This document shows, piece after piece, positions 53,597 through 60,673 of a DNA stretch of 60,673 nt. The stretch is from Acidimicrobiaceae bacterium (GTDB lineage Bacteria > Actinomycetota > Acidimicrobiia > Acidimicrobiales > Poriferisodalaceae): assembly GCA_905182565.1 (NCBI GenBank), contig CAJJCB010000016.1:1-60673 (forward strand), written 5' to 3'. The notes beneath the pieces are model-generated. The model did not search any database, was not told the origin of the DNA, and was given only the letters and a program-made list of their open reading frames with translations. A program made the position numbers and the translations under genes. How positions within the stretch are numbered: position 1 is the first letter of the stretch; each line of letters begins with the position of its first letter.

Positions 53597-54304
53597 TTAG
53601 AACAGGGCCATTGATAATTTCTTTCTCCAACCTGGCGTTCGTGGGTCGTCTGCCCCCATTACCTCAAGTAGGTCCACGAAACGTTGACGCGCCTCGTCAT
53701 CGTCTTTCACCTTTTCAAGTAAATCAGCTAGCTCAACCTCTACTTCATCAGCGTCAACTGGCGACTCGGATGTTCGAGCCAATGCCGATATTCGTCTCGT
53801 CTGAGCTGATTCGGGTACCTTCCGCAACAACGCAAGGCCCTCGTCTATTCGGCCATCATTGACTAAAATTTCGGCGAGTGCAGTCACTGCTGGCTCATGA
53901 TCAGATTCGATGTCCAGGGCAGCTCTCAGTGAAATTTCATCGCCAAGCGCTACCAGAGACTCAAGTTCAGTCTGTTCTTTAGAAGGTAAAAGCTTTGCGA
54001 TGAAATCTCGAATAATCGGTTCCCCCTGAGCACCCATAAAACCATCTACAGGCTTTCCGTCCTTAAAAGCTATAACCATCGGGATTGATTGGACTTGGAA
54101 AGCTTCCGAGATTGCAGGGTTTGCGTCTACATCAATTTTTACACCTACGACTTTACCCTCCTGATCATCAATAATTTTTTCTAGAAGTGGGCCCAAAGTC
54201 TTACACGGCCCGCACCACGGCGCCCACAAGTCAACAACAACCGGCACTTCATGACTTTTCTCCACTACCTGCGCATTAAAGTCCTGCTCAGTGACATCGA
54301 TCAT
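53597..54304 (-). CDS. Thioredoxin-TPR co-chaperone (CnoX/YbbN-like)
   Basis: A thioredoxin domain with WAPWCGPCK (Cys31, Cys34), the cis-Pro in QSIPMVIAF, followed by a TPR-like C-terminal region of about 120 residues with repeated Leu/Ala helices. This is the YbbN/CnoX layout: a chaperone-holdase that passes oxidised proteins to GroEL. Both active-site Cys are present here, unlike some YbbN. ATG is the start. Confidence 0.92.
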   Translation of the reverse strand: MIDVTEQDFNAQVVEKSHEVPVVVDLWAPWCGPCKTLGPLLEKIIDDQEGKVVGVKIDVDANPAISEAFQVQSIPMVIAFKDGKPVDGFMGAQGEPIIRDFIAKLLPSKEQTELESLVALGDEISLRAALDIESDHEPAVTALAEILVNDGRIDEGLALLRKVPESAQTRRISALARTSESPVDADEVEVELADLLEKVKDDDEARQRFVDLLEVMGADDPRTPGWRKKLSMALF

Positions 54305-54418
54305 TAGAAGCTCACCTTTATCCTATTTTTCGGCCTATCGTTACAATCTGAATTGTATTGGGATACGTGACGCTACGCGTAGCGTTTCATGTTCATCGAC
54401 ATCACCAGGAGCAACAGC

Positions 54419-55438
54419 ATGATCGAAGGTATTCGACAAGCAGCAGTCACTGAATGGTTAAGCTCCAATGCTACTAACGTTTCTGGACCATTGTCATTTG
54501 AACTTATTACTGGTGGCCATTCGAACTTGACGTACAAAGTAACTGATAATAATCAGAAGCAATGGGTACTTCGTAGGCCGCCACTAGGTCATGTTCTAAA
54601 AGGGGCTCATGACATGGGTAGGGAACATCGCCTACTTTCATCGCTTTCAATGACCCAAGTACCGGTGCCGCCGGTAATCGGCATGTGCACTGACGCAGCA
54701 GTAAACGACGTAGATTTTTACGTGACTGAATTTGTAAATGGCCACGTTCTCAGAGATAAACAAACAGCAGCATTAGTTCCGTTAAGCAATCGCTCCCTAC
54801 TATCAGATCGAATCGTTGAGGGCCTTGCTTCAATTCACTCGGTAGATCTTGAGGCAACCCAACTTGCAGATTTAGGAAAAAAAGAGGACTACGTCGCACG
54901 CCAACTGAGAACATGGCTTCGCCAGTTCGATGCAATGACGTCTCGTGAACTACCCATAATCAAACGGGTGCACGATGCGCTACAGGATGCAATTCCTATT
55001 CAAGCTGAAGCAACTCTAATCCATGGGGATTACCGGTTAGATAATTGTCTTGTCACTTCTGACGGACATCTATCTGCGGTTCTGGATTGGGAAATTTCAA
55101 CACTCGGTGACCCGTTAGCAGACCTCGGAATTTTATTGGCTTATTGGAGTGAACCCTCTGACAGCTTCTTACCTCTAGGTTTCTCCGCCACCATCGAGGC
55201 TGGTTTCAAAAGCCGCCGGGATCTCATAGATACCTATGTAAAGCTAACTGGTCGCGACGTTTCAAATATTGATTACTATTTTGCGTTTGCCAATTGGCGT
55301 TTAGCGTGCATCCTCGAAGGAGTTCACGCCCGATACGTCGGTGGCGCGAATGTCGAAATTCCAGAGGAAGTAGAAATATTCCCGAAGAGTGTCGTTAGTC
55401 TAGCTCTACGCGCAGCTGAGATTCTCGGAGTTGATTAG
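54419..55438 (+). CDS. Aminoglycoside phosphotransferase-like (ACAD10/FadE36-type) kinase
   Basis: 340 residues of the APH/choline-kinase fold: GGHSNLTYKV (nucleotide loop), LIHGDYRLDNCLV (catalytic HGDxxxxN), VLDWEISTLGDPLADLG (metal Asp). Relatives are fused to or linked with acyl-CoA dehydrogenases and probably phosphorylate hydroxyacyl-CoAs. ATG 54419 follows AGGAG at seven bases. Three bases separate it from the PAC2 gene. The following genes concern acyl-CoA, which fits. Confidence 0.88.
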   Translation: MIEGIRQAAVTEWLSSNATNVSGPLSFELITGGHSNLTYKVTDNNQKQWVLRRPPLGHVLKGAHDMGREHRLLSSLSMTQVPVPPVIGMCTDAAVNDVDFYVTEFVNGHVLRDKQTAALVPLSNRSLLSDRIVEGLASIHSVDLEATQLADLGKKEDYVARQLRTWLRQFDAMTSRELPIIKRVHDALQDAIPIQAEATLIHGDYRLDNCLVTSDGHLSAVLDWEISTLGDPLADLGILLAYWSEPSDSFLPLGFSATIEAGFKSRRDLIDTYVKLTGRDVSNIDYYFAFANWRLACILEGVHARYVGGANVEIPEEVEIFPKSVVSLALRAAEILGVD

Positions 55439-55440
55439 CC

Positions 55441-56295
55441 GTGGATTTGTACCAGTTGAAAAGTGAACCGGCCTGCCATCAACCAGTCATGCTAATCGCT
55501 TTGGAAAGCTTCGTTGATGCAGGAAACGTTCGGGCATCGGTAGCTGAAACGCTTCGAGAACAACTGGATTTCCAGATCGTCGCAGATTTCGACATGGATT
55601 TATTAATTGACCATCGATCGCATCGCCCTATCTTGACAATCAATGATGGCGTCATGACCAACTTGGAATGGCCAAGCATCCAGTTGCTTCACGCGATCGA
55701 TCAGCTGGGCAACCACGTGCTCTTACTCGACGGGCCGGAACCTGACCTGGTGTGGCACCAGTTCATAAACGAAGTAATGACTTTGGCAACCAAGTTCGCT
55801 GCGCGATCTATAATTGGCATAGGCTCATTTCCTGGTCCCGTTCCACATACACGACCTACCGAAGTAGCTACAACCACCACTGATTCATCTCTTGCCCGCC
55901 CGGTTGCATACCTGCCTGATGAGCTAGAAGTTCCATCGAGCATCCATGCCGCCATTGAATGGAGCGCTCAAGATTATGGAATCCCAGCCTTGGGGTTATG
56001 GGCTCCAGTTCCTCAATATGCCGGAGTGCAACCTTATCCGTCCGCCGCAGCAGCACTCTTACGTCGGATATCAGAGCTGACAGACATCACGGTTGATTTG
56101 TCCGAGCTTGATGAAGCAGGAGAACGTGCCGTTCGTAGAATCGATGCAGCTGTTGCGGCTAACCCGCAACATAAACAGATCGTAGATGCCCTCGAGAAAC
56201 ACATAGAGTCAATGGAAGCTTCACGAGCCGATGACCTCCCCTCGGGAGATGATCTCGCCGCAGAGCTACAACGCTTTCTAGATGGTCAAGAGTGA
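55441..56295 (+). CDS. PAC2 family protein
   Basis: 284 residues related to proteasome-assembly chaperone 2 type proteins: VMLIALESFVDAGNVR near the N-terminus, HVLLLDGPEPDLVWHQF, IIGIGSFPGPVPHTRP and the WAPVPQYAG... PSAAAALLRRISELT end region. In Actinobacteria these occur with proteasome and acyl-CoA genes, but the function is not established. GTG starts right after the kinase stop. Confidence 0.88.
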   Translation: MDLYQLKSEPACHQPVMLIALESFVDAGNVRASVAETLREQLDFQIVADFDMDLLIDHRSHRPILTINDGVMTNLEWPSIQLLHAIDQLGNHVLLLDGPEPDLVWHQFINEVMTLATKFAARSIIGIGSFPGPVPHTRPTEVATTTTDSSLARPVAYLPDELEVPSSIHAAIEWSAQDYGIPALGLWAPVPQYAGVQPYPSAAAALLRRISELTDITVDLSELDEAGERAVRRIDAAVAANPQHKQIVDALEKHIESMEASRADDLPSGDDLAAELQRFLDGQE

Positions 56296-56338
56296 CCACA
56301 AAATGGCACGATCTCTGCAATTGAGCTAGATTCACCCT

Positions 56339-57355
56339 ATGAAAATTGATGGTGGCATTGGCGTCGATGGCGGATTCGATCGAATAGTCGAAAAATCTCA
56401 AGAACAAGAAGAAATCGGATATGACGGGCTCTGGGTTCCTGAAACCAGCCATGATCCGTTCACGATGTTGCCATTGATGGCTTATGGAACAAAAAATATT
56501 GAACTTGGCACGAGCATCGTCGTCGGGTTCGCCCGAAACCCTATGGATCTAGCATATAGCGCAAACGATATCCAGCTCATTTCCAAAGGCCGTTTCACTC
56601 TTGGTTTAGGCAGCCAAATCAAGGCTCATATTACTCGTCGATTCTCGATGGAATGGTCCAAACCTGCTGCCAGGATGCGGGAAATGATCCTTGCCACTAA
56701 AGCCATCTGGAACAGCTGGAACACTGATGAGAAGCTCGACTTTCGAGGCGATTTTTACCAACACACGTTGATGACCCCATTTTTTCACCCTGGAGAGAAT
56801 CCATATGGCGCTCCAAAAATTGCGTTAGCTGGAGTGGGGCCTCTGATGACTGAAGTGGCAGGTGAAACATCCGATGTTTTTCTTGCACATGGTTTCACTA
56901 CAGAAAAATATCTAAGAGAGGAAACTATCCCAGCGCTCGAACGAGGCGCTGCTAAAGCTGGGAGATCTCTGTCCGATGTAGAAATTTCAGCGCCGCTTTT
57001 CATTGTTACCGGGAACAATGAGCAAGAACTCGAAGACGCTAAGAACTCCACAAGACAACAAATTGCCTTCTACGGCTCAACGCCTGCTTACAGAGGAGTT
57101 CTAGAATGTCATGGTTGGGGCGATATGCAAACTGAACTCAACAGATTGTCTAAAGAAGGCAAATGGGTTGAGATGGGGAAGCTTATAGATGACGAGGTTC
57201 TCGATGCCTTCGCCGTCGTAGGAGAACCAGAACAAATAGCTAGTGAGCTCACACACAGGTTCGGTGATGTTGTTCAACGAGTAAGTTTTTATGCTCCATA
57301 CAAATCTGATGCCGAACGTTGGAAAGCGGTATTTAGAGATCTCAAGGCGGTATAA
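56339..57355 (+). CDS. Luciferase-like (F420-dependent) oxidoreductase
   Basis: 338 residues, TIM-barrel LLM fold. Seen: YDGLWVPETSHDPFTMLPLMAYGTKNIELGTSIVVGFARNP, RFTLGLGSQIKAHITRRF, and the C-terminal VGEPEQIASEL. This resembles the F420-dependent LLM group of actinobacteria. Its substrate is unknown. ATG 56339. Five bases to the HMG-CoA lyase gene suggests co-transcription. Confidence 0.9.
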   Translation: MKIDGGIGVDGGFDRIVEKSQEQEEIGYDGLWVPETSHDPFTMLPLMAYGTKNIELGTSIVVGFARNPMDLAYSANDIQLISKGRFTLGLGSQIKAHITRRFSMEWSKPAARMREMILATKAIWNSWNTDEKLDFRGDFYQHTLMTPFFHPGENPYGAPKIALAGVGPLMTEVAGETSDVFLAHGFTTEKYLREETIPALERGAAKAGRSLSDVEISAPLFIVTGNNEQELEDAKNSTRQQIAFYGSTPAYRGVLECHGWGDMQTELNRLSKEGKWVEMGKLIDDEVLDAFAVVGEPEQIASELTHRFGDVVQRVSFYAPYKSDAERWKAVFRDLKAV

Positions 57356-57359
57356 GTTC

Positions 57360-58283
57360 GTGTACCCCAACTTCCCCACCGACGTCGAAATCAGAGAAGT
57401 TGGACCTCGAGATGGCCTACAAAATGAGATGGTCTTGCCGGTGGATCAACGAGTTGCTCTAATTGATGCTCTCTCCACCACTGGGCTAAAAACGATCGAA
57501 GCGGCTTCATTTGTTCATCCGAAGGCGATTCCACCCATGGCCGGTTCCGCCGAAGTCATGGCGAAAATTAAGCGCGTCGAAGGTGTCAGCTATAGAGCTT
57601 TAGTTCCCAACGAAATGGGAACAGATGCGGCGCTGGATGCTCAAGTAGATGAGATAGAAGTCGTAATGTCTGCTTCTGCTACTCACAACTTAAAGAACAT
57701 AAAAATGTTGCCTGCGGAGTCAGTCCAACAAATTATTGCCTTAACAAAAATCTCTCACTCTCAAGGCACGCCAGTAGAAGCAATTGTTTCAACGGCTTTC
57801 GGCTGCGCATACGAGGGAGATATAGACCCAAAGCTGGTGGCTAGCTACGCCAGACAACTTATCGACGAAGCCGGAGTCGACAGCCTTTCGTTCGGCGACA
57901 CGAGCGGAATGGCAACTCCAAGGGTTGTGATGGAACTTCTGGAGGCTCTAGGCGAGCAGCAAATTGAACCTAGAGACATCGCCCTTCATTTCCACAACAC
58001 CCGCAACACAGGACTGGCCAACATTGTGGTGGCTCTTCAAGCTGGTGTTCGGCGATTTGACTCTTCAATCGGAGGTTTAGGTGGCTGTCCTTATTCGCCC
58101 GGAGCTACGGGCAACGTGCCAACGGAAGACGTCGTTCACCTCATCCAAGATTTCGGCATTTCTACAGGGATCGACTTAAACCGAATTATCGAATGCGGAG
58201 AATTGGCTGAAAATTTAGTCGGCCGGCAGTTACCTTCTCAAGTTCTACGAGCTGGCCCCCGCAGCCGGATTTTTGCGAGTTAA
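57360..58283 (+). CDS. Hydroxymethylglutaryl-CoA lyase
   Basis: 307 residues. EVGPRDGLQNE near the N-terminus carries the metal Asp; LHFHNTRNTGLAN holds the His pair; SSIGGLGGCPYSPGATGNVPTED holds the catalytic Cys. Cleaves HMG-CoA to acetoacetate and acetyl-CoA, the final step of leucine breakdown. GTG 57360 is preceded by AAGGCGG, and the frame start at 57291 is rejected as it overlaps the previous gene. Confidence 0.93.
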   Translation: MYPNFPTDVEIREVGPRDGLQNEMVLPVDQRVALIDALSTTGLKTIEAASFVHPKAIPPMAGSAEVMAKIKRVEGVSYRALVPNEMGTDAALDAQVDEIEVVMSASATHNLKNIKMLPAESVQQIIALTKISHSQGTPVEAIVSTAFGCAYEGDIDPKLVASYARQLIDEAGVDSLSFGDTSGMATPRVVMELLEALGEQQIEPRDIALHFHNTRNTGLANIVVALQAGVRRFDSSIGGLGGCPYSPGATGNVPTEDVVHLIQDFGISTGIDLNRIIECGELAENLVGRQLPSQVLRAGPRSRIFAS

Positions 58284-58296
58284 CCAGTTATCAATT

Positions 58297-59496
58297 TCAC
58301 AGAATAACTCCTGCAGACCTAAGAACAGTCAGTTCATTATCAGAACTTTTAATCAATTTTTTTAAGGCCCAATCAGTGTGTTGTCCTAGGCGGGGCCCGA
58401 CAGTTTCGATTTTGCTTTCTGTTCGTGAAAACTTTGGAACTGGAGCTGCCATTGGAATTTCACGTCCCAATGTCTCTACTTCGAAACGTCGGATCATCTC
58501 TCGCGCTGCGTAATGCGGATCCCTCAACATATCGGGAGCAGTGTAGATACGTCCATAGGGAATCGAATGCTGATCCAATAAAGTTTCGAGCGTTTCAATG
58601 CCATAAGTCACAGTCCACTCAGAAATCAAATTATCCAGTTCTGTCTGATGTTTGCCTCGATTCAAATGCTCAGCAAATCGTTCGTCGGTACTCAAATTTT
58701 CTTGTCCCATTGCAATACAGATCCGTTTGAAAATACTGTCAGAGTTGCCTGCTATCAAAATATCTGAACCATCTCTAGTGGGGTAAACATTAGATGGCGC
58801 TACCCCAGGCAAGACAGATCCCGTCCTACCCCGCTGGTAACCATCGATTTCGTAGTCCACCATAGTTGATTCCATCAACGCGAAGACTGACTCATATATG
58901 GCAACATCTACTTCCTGACCTAAACCACTTTTATGTCGTTCATTCAAAGCCGCCATAGTTCCAATAACAGCAAAAAGCGATGCCATAGCGTCACCCAAAC
59001 TTATGCCAGTGCGCGTCGACTGCCTATCTGGCCAGCCAGTTGTGTGGCGTATTCCTCCCATCGCTTCGCCGATCGAACCAAAACCCGGGTCTTGAGCTCG
59101 AGGCCCTGTTTGCCCAAACCCAGAAACATGGGTCATCACCAACCCAGGGTTACTGGGCGATAGGTCCTTGTAGCTTAGACCCCACTCGACAAGCCTCCCC
59201 GGTGTAAAATTTTCTAAAACCACATCTGAGTTTTCGGCTATCGAACGGACTAGACCTCGGCCTCTAGCATCTCTTAGATCGATCGCTACTGATTTTTTAT
59301 TGCGAGCAATAGAAGGCCACCAATAACTATTCCCCTGAGCATCGCATTTACCCCATTGACGCATCGGATCGCCACCAACCGGAGATTCAATTTTTATAAT
59401 TTCTGCGCCGTAGTCACCAAGAAGTTGTCCAGCAAATGGGCCAGCTATGAAGTTGCCAAGTTCTAGCACTCTGATACCGGACAGTGGTCCAGGCAT
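58297..59496 (-). CDS. CaiB/BaiF family III CoA-transferase
   Basis: 399 residues. Family pattern: LSGIRVLELGNFIAGPFAGQLLGDYGAEIIKIE at the start, the catalytic Asp in ISLGDAMASLFAVIGT, and MLRDPHYAAREMI near the C-terminus. Moves CoA between carboxylic acids; the substrates are unknown. ATG 59496 has AGAGG six bases upstream; the upstream stretch in the same frame belongs to the preceding gene's region. Converges with the lyase gene. Confidence 0.93.
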   Translation of the reverse strand: MPGPLSGIRVLELGNFIAGPFAGQLLGDYGAEIIKIESPVGGDPMRQWGKCDAQGNSYWWPSIARNKKSVAIDLRDARGRGLVRSIAENSDVVLENFTPGRLVEWGLSYKDLSPSNPGLVMTHVSGFGQTGPRAQDPGFGSIGEAMGGIRHTTGWPDRQSTRTGISLGDAMASLFAVIGTMAALNERHKSGLGQEVDVAIYESVFALMESTMVDYEIDGYQRGRTGSVLPGVAPSNVYPTRDGSDILIAGNSDSIFKRICIAMGQENLSTDERFAEHLNRGKHQTELDNLISEWTVTYGIETLETLLDQHSIPYGRIYTAPDMLRDPHYAAREMIRRFEVETLGREIPMAAPVPKFSRTESKIETVGPRLGQHTDWALKKLIKSSDNELTVLRSAGVIL

Positions 59497-59497
59497 G

Positions 59498-59878
59498 CTA
59501 AACCTCTTCCGAATCTGCATCGACGCAATTATCTTCACGGGTGCGGTTATCGTCCAATTTGTTTTGGGCAGGTCTGTGAAGTACTGCTGAGACCGGCTCA
59601 ATAATTAAAAGATTTTGGGAGCGCGAACAATACCCATCGACGATCATTGAATAACCATCGATTTCATAGGCCGGCCAAAGAATTGAAACTTTAGGATGGA
59701 GCGCAACATTTCGCTCTGCAGAGCGGCTCAAGGGGCACTCAAGTTTCGAGTTAACAATGCTGAATGTCTGATTCGCTATATGAGTTGTAATATTTTCGTT
59801 GACTGTTAGCAGATAGGCAGACATTCCGTATCTTTCCATCTGACTTCCGAGCTCATCTAGTTGGACTGAAATACTCAT
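59498..59878 (-). CDS. Pyridoxamine-phosphate-oxidase-like flavin-binding protein
   Basis: About 126 residues. The split-barrel pattern is suggested by YGMSAYLLTVNENITTHIANQTF, CPLSRSAERNVALHPKVSILWPAYEIDGYSMIVDGYC, typical of small PNPOx-like, F420/FMN-type proteins. Without the catalytic set known for pyridoxine oxidase, the substrate is open. ATG 59878 is favoured over TTG 59905. The stop is one base from the CoA-transferase start, so they are probably co-transcribed. Confidence 0.75.
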   Translation of the reverse strand: MSISVQLDELGSQMERYGMSAYLLTVNENITTHIANQTFSIVNSKLECPLSRSAERNVALHPKVSILWPAYEIDGYSMIVDGYCSRSQNLLIIEPVSAVLHRPAQNKLDDNRTREDNCVDADSEEV

Positions 59879-59966
59879 ATTTCTAATTCTATGCGACAGT
59901 ACCAAAGCTCTGCATAGAACTAATCGTCGCTTAATGTGTTTCAGTTGATAGCTTGGGGCTCTCGTC

Positions 59967-60039
<73 letters not shown>

Positions 60040-60673
60040 CATCGCTCTGACCTGCTGTTATGTCCTGCTGACAGATTTGCGCCTGCCATAGATGCTCGCC
60101 AGTTGCTCGCCATTTGGCTACTTTTCGTCCTTCTCATAGTTCTTTTCAGCAGTTTCTAGAATAAGGGTGTCTGACGGACTTTCACGACTTTTACGTGGCA
60201 TCAGGTAGCGGACCGCTGCCAGACCAGGCAACTTTTTGATTTGAAGTCGCATACATGGGACCGCATTTTAGCCAGAGGTGTCCCTACTGGAACTTCACTA
60301 GAGATTTAAGTAATCAGCGCTTACAGTCGAGCTACCTTCAAGGTGGCTCGACTGTAAGCGGTACATAGAGTAATTGACTGAGTGGTGTTAGCGCATACAA
60401 TTAATACAAAAATTCTAGAGGAATGACACCCGCAGGGTATAAGCCATCACTACATTTACCTAGTGCCATCCTCCGCTGGGGACGGGGGATGTTTACTTAG
60501 TACCACTTGCTTTACTGATAATGGCAAAGTGTCTCAACTATTTGTTGTCTGGTTGAGTGTTCGAAGCTTCGGATACGTCAGCCTGTATCTATACCTGCGT
60601 ATACGGTGATACCCCCACCCCACTTAGGTGTACGCCCTGGCTAGGTGTAAGCGTCAATCTGTAGGCCTGTAAC
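60040..60673. other. Region without recognisable genes after tRNA-Ala
   Basis: About 630 bases. No convincing protein gene is seen. A 44-codon minus-strand frame (60118-60252) reads protein-like but lacks a clear ribosome site. The 3' part has short G- and C-rich runs, and a very strong hairpin lies at 60318-60360. It could hold a structured RNA or the edge of an element; nothing decides this. Confidence 0.35.
60318..60360. repeat. Strong long hairpin downstream of tRNA-Ala
   Basis: A 15-base perfect inverted repeat (arms starting CGCTTACAGTCG) encloses a second 5-bp stem ACCTT/AAGGT joined by a T-G pair, giving 21 base pairs in near-continuous register. No U-run follows. It could be a terminator, a processing site or a mobile-element end. 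Confidence 0.6.

Noticed and set aside
60118-60252. Integrase remnant next to tRNA-Ala
   Set aside because: The 44-codon frame has an in-frame stop just upstream and no tyrosine-recombinase motif (no R..HxxR..Y).

Overview
The window looks like a chromosomal segment of an actinobacterium (Actinomycetota). By inference it comes from a marine or freshwater acidimicrobial lineage with mid-range GC. The evidence is the gene families present: a BldD-type regulator, DUF3039, a mycoredoxin-like CGFC protein, a ferrochelatase with a C-terminal cysteine cluster, an F420-type luciferase-like monooxygenase, a B12-dependent class II ribonucleotide reductase, LexA sites of the GAAC-N4-GTTC type, and a lexA gene divergent from a LysM gene. 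GTG and TTG starts are common and genes are tightly packed with 1-4 nt overlaps. I see no transposase, integrase or CRISPR array.

Layout. 0-8.3 kb: tRNA-Val, an inositol-phosphatase-like gene, an unknown gene and a complete oligopeptide ABC transporter operon (oppABCFD order, minus strand). One of its ATPases carries a large multi-membrane-helix insertion inside the nucleotide-binding domain. 8.4-13.1 kb: two tRNAs, dnaG, an Asp-box propeller and glyS. 13.2-24 kb: an SDR with a small membrane protein, recO-uppS, dinG on the other strand, a coupled phoH-ybeY-corC-era block, and an S9 peptidase. 24-29.8 kb: small redox and zinc-ribbon-like genes, an MFS carrier, ferrochelatase, an ADP-ribosylglycohydrolase and thymidine kinase. 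29.8-35.3 kb: a DNA precursor and SOS region (nrdJ with an unusual leader, a RibD-like reductase, LysM protein, five LexA boxes, lexA). 35.4-41.7 kb: nudC, tesB-cysS, an MMPL exporter with an in-frame palindromic duplication, and a CPBP-type protease. 41.9-44.6 kb: a two-gene secreted module made of a lipoprotein and a highly repetitive collagen-like acidic protein. 44.7-54.3 kb: hemW, DUF2797, bldD, rsmE, dnaJ, hrcA, lepA, rpsT, holA and a thioredoxin-TPR protein, the classic actinobacterial translation, heat-shock and replication cluster. 54.4-59.9 kb: acyl-CoA-related genes (aminoglycoside phosphotransferase-like, PAC2, luciferase-like monooxygenase, HMG-CoA lyase, CoA-transferase, flavin-binding fold). 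60-60.7 kb: tRNA-Ala followed by about 630 bases without a recognisable gene but with a very strong hairpin.

The best candidates for undescribed biology are: (1) the ABC ATPase whose Q-loop and signature motif are separated by about seven predicted membrane helices; (2) the lipoprotein plus collagen-like protein with three nested kinds of repeat; (3) two small ORFs coupled head-to-tail into nrdJ at a place where nrdR is usually expected; (4) a palindromic element with a flanking 31-bp duplication inserted in frame in the MMPL gene. All functional statements rest on reading motifs by eye; no database search was run.
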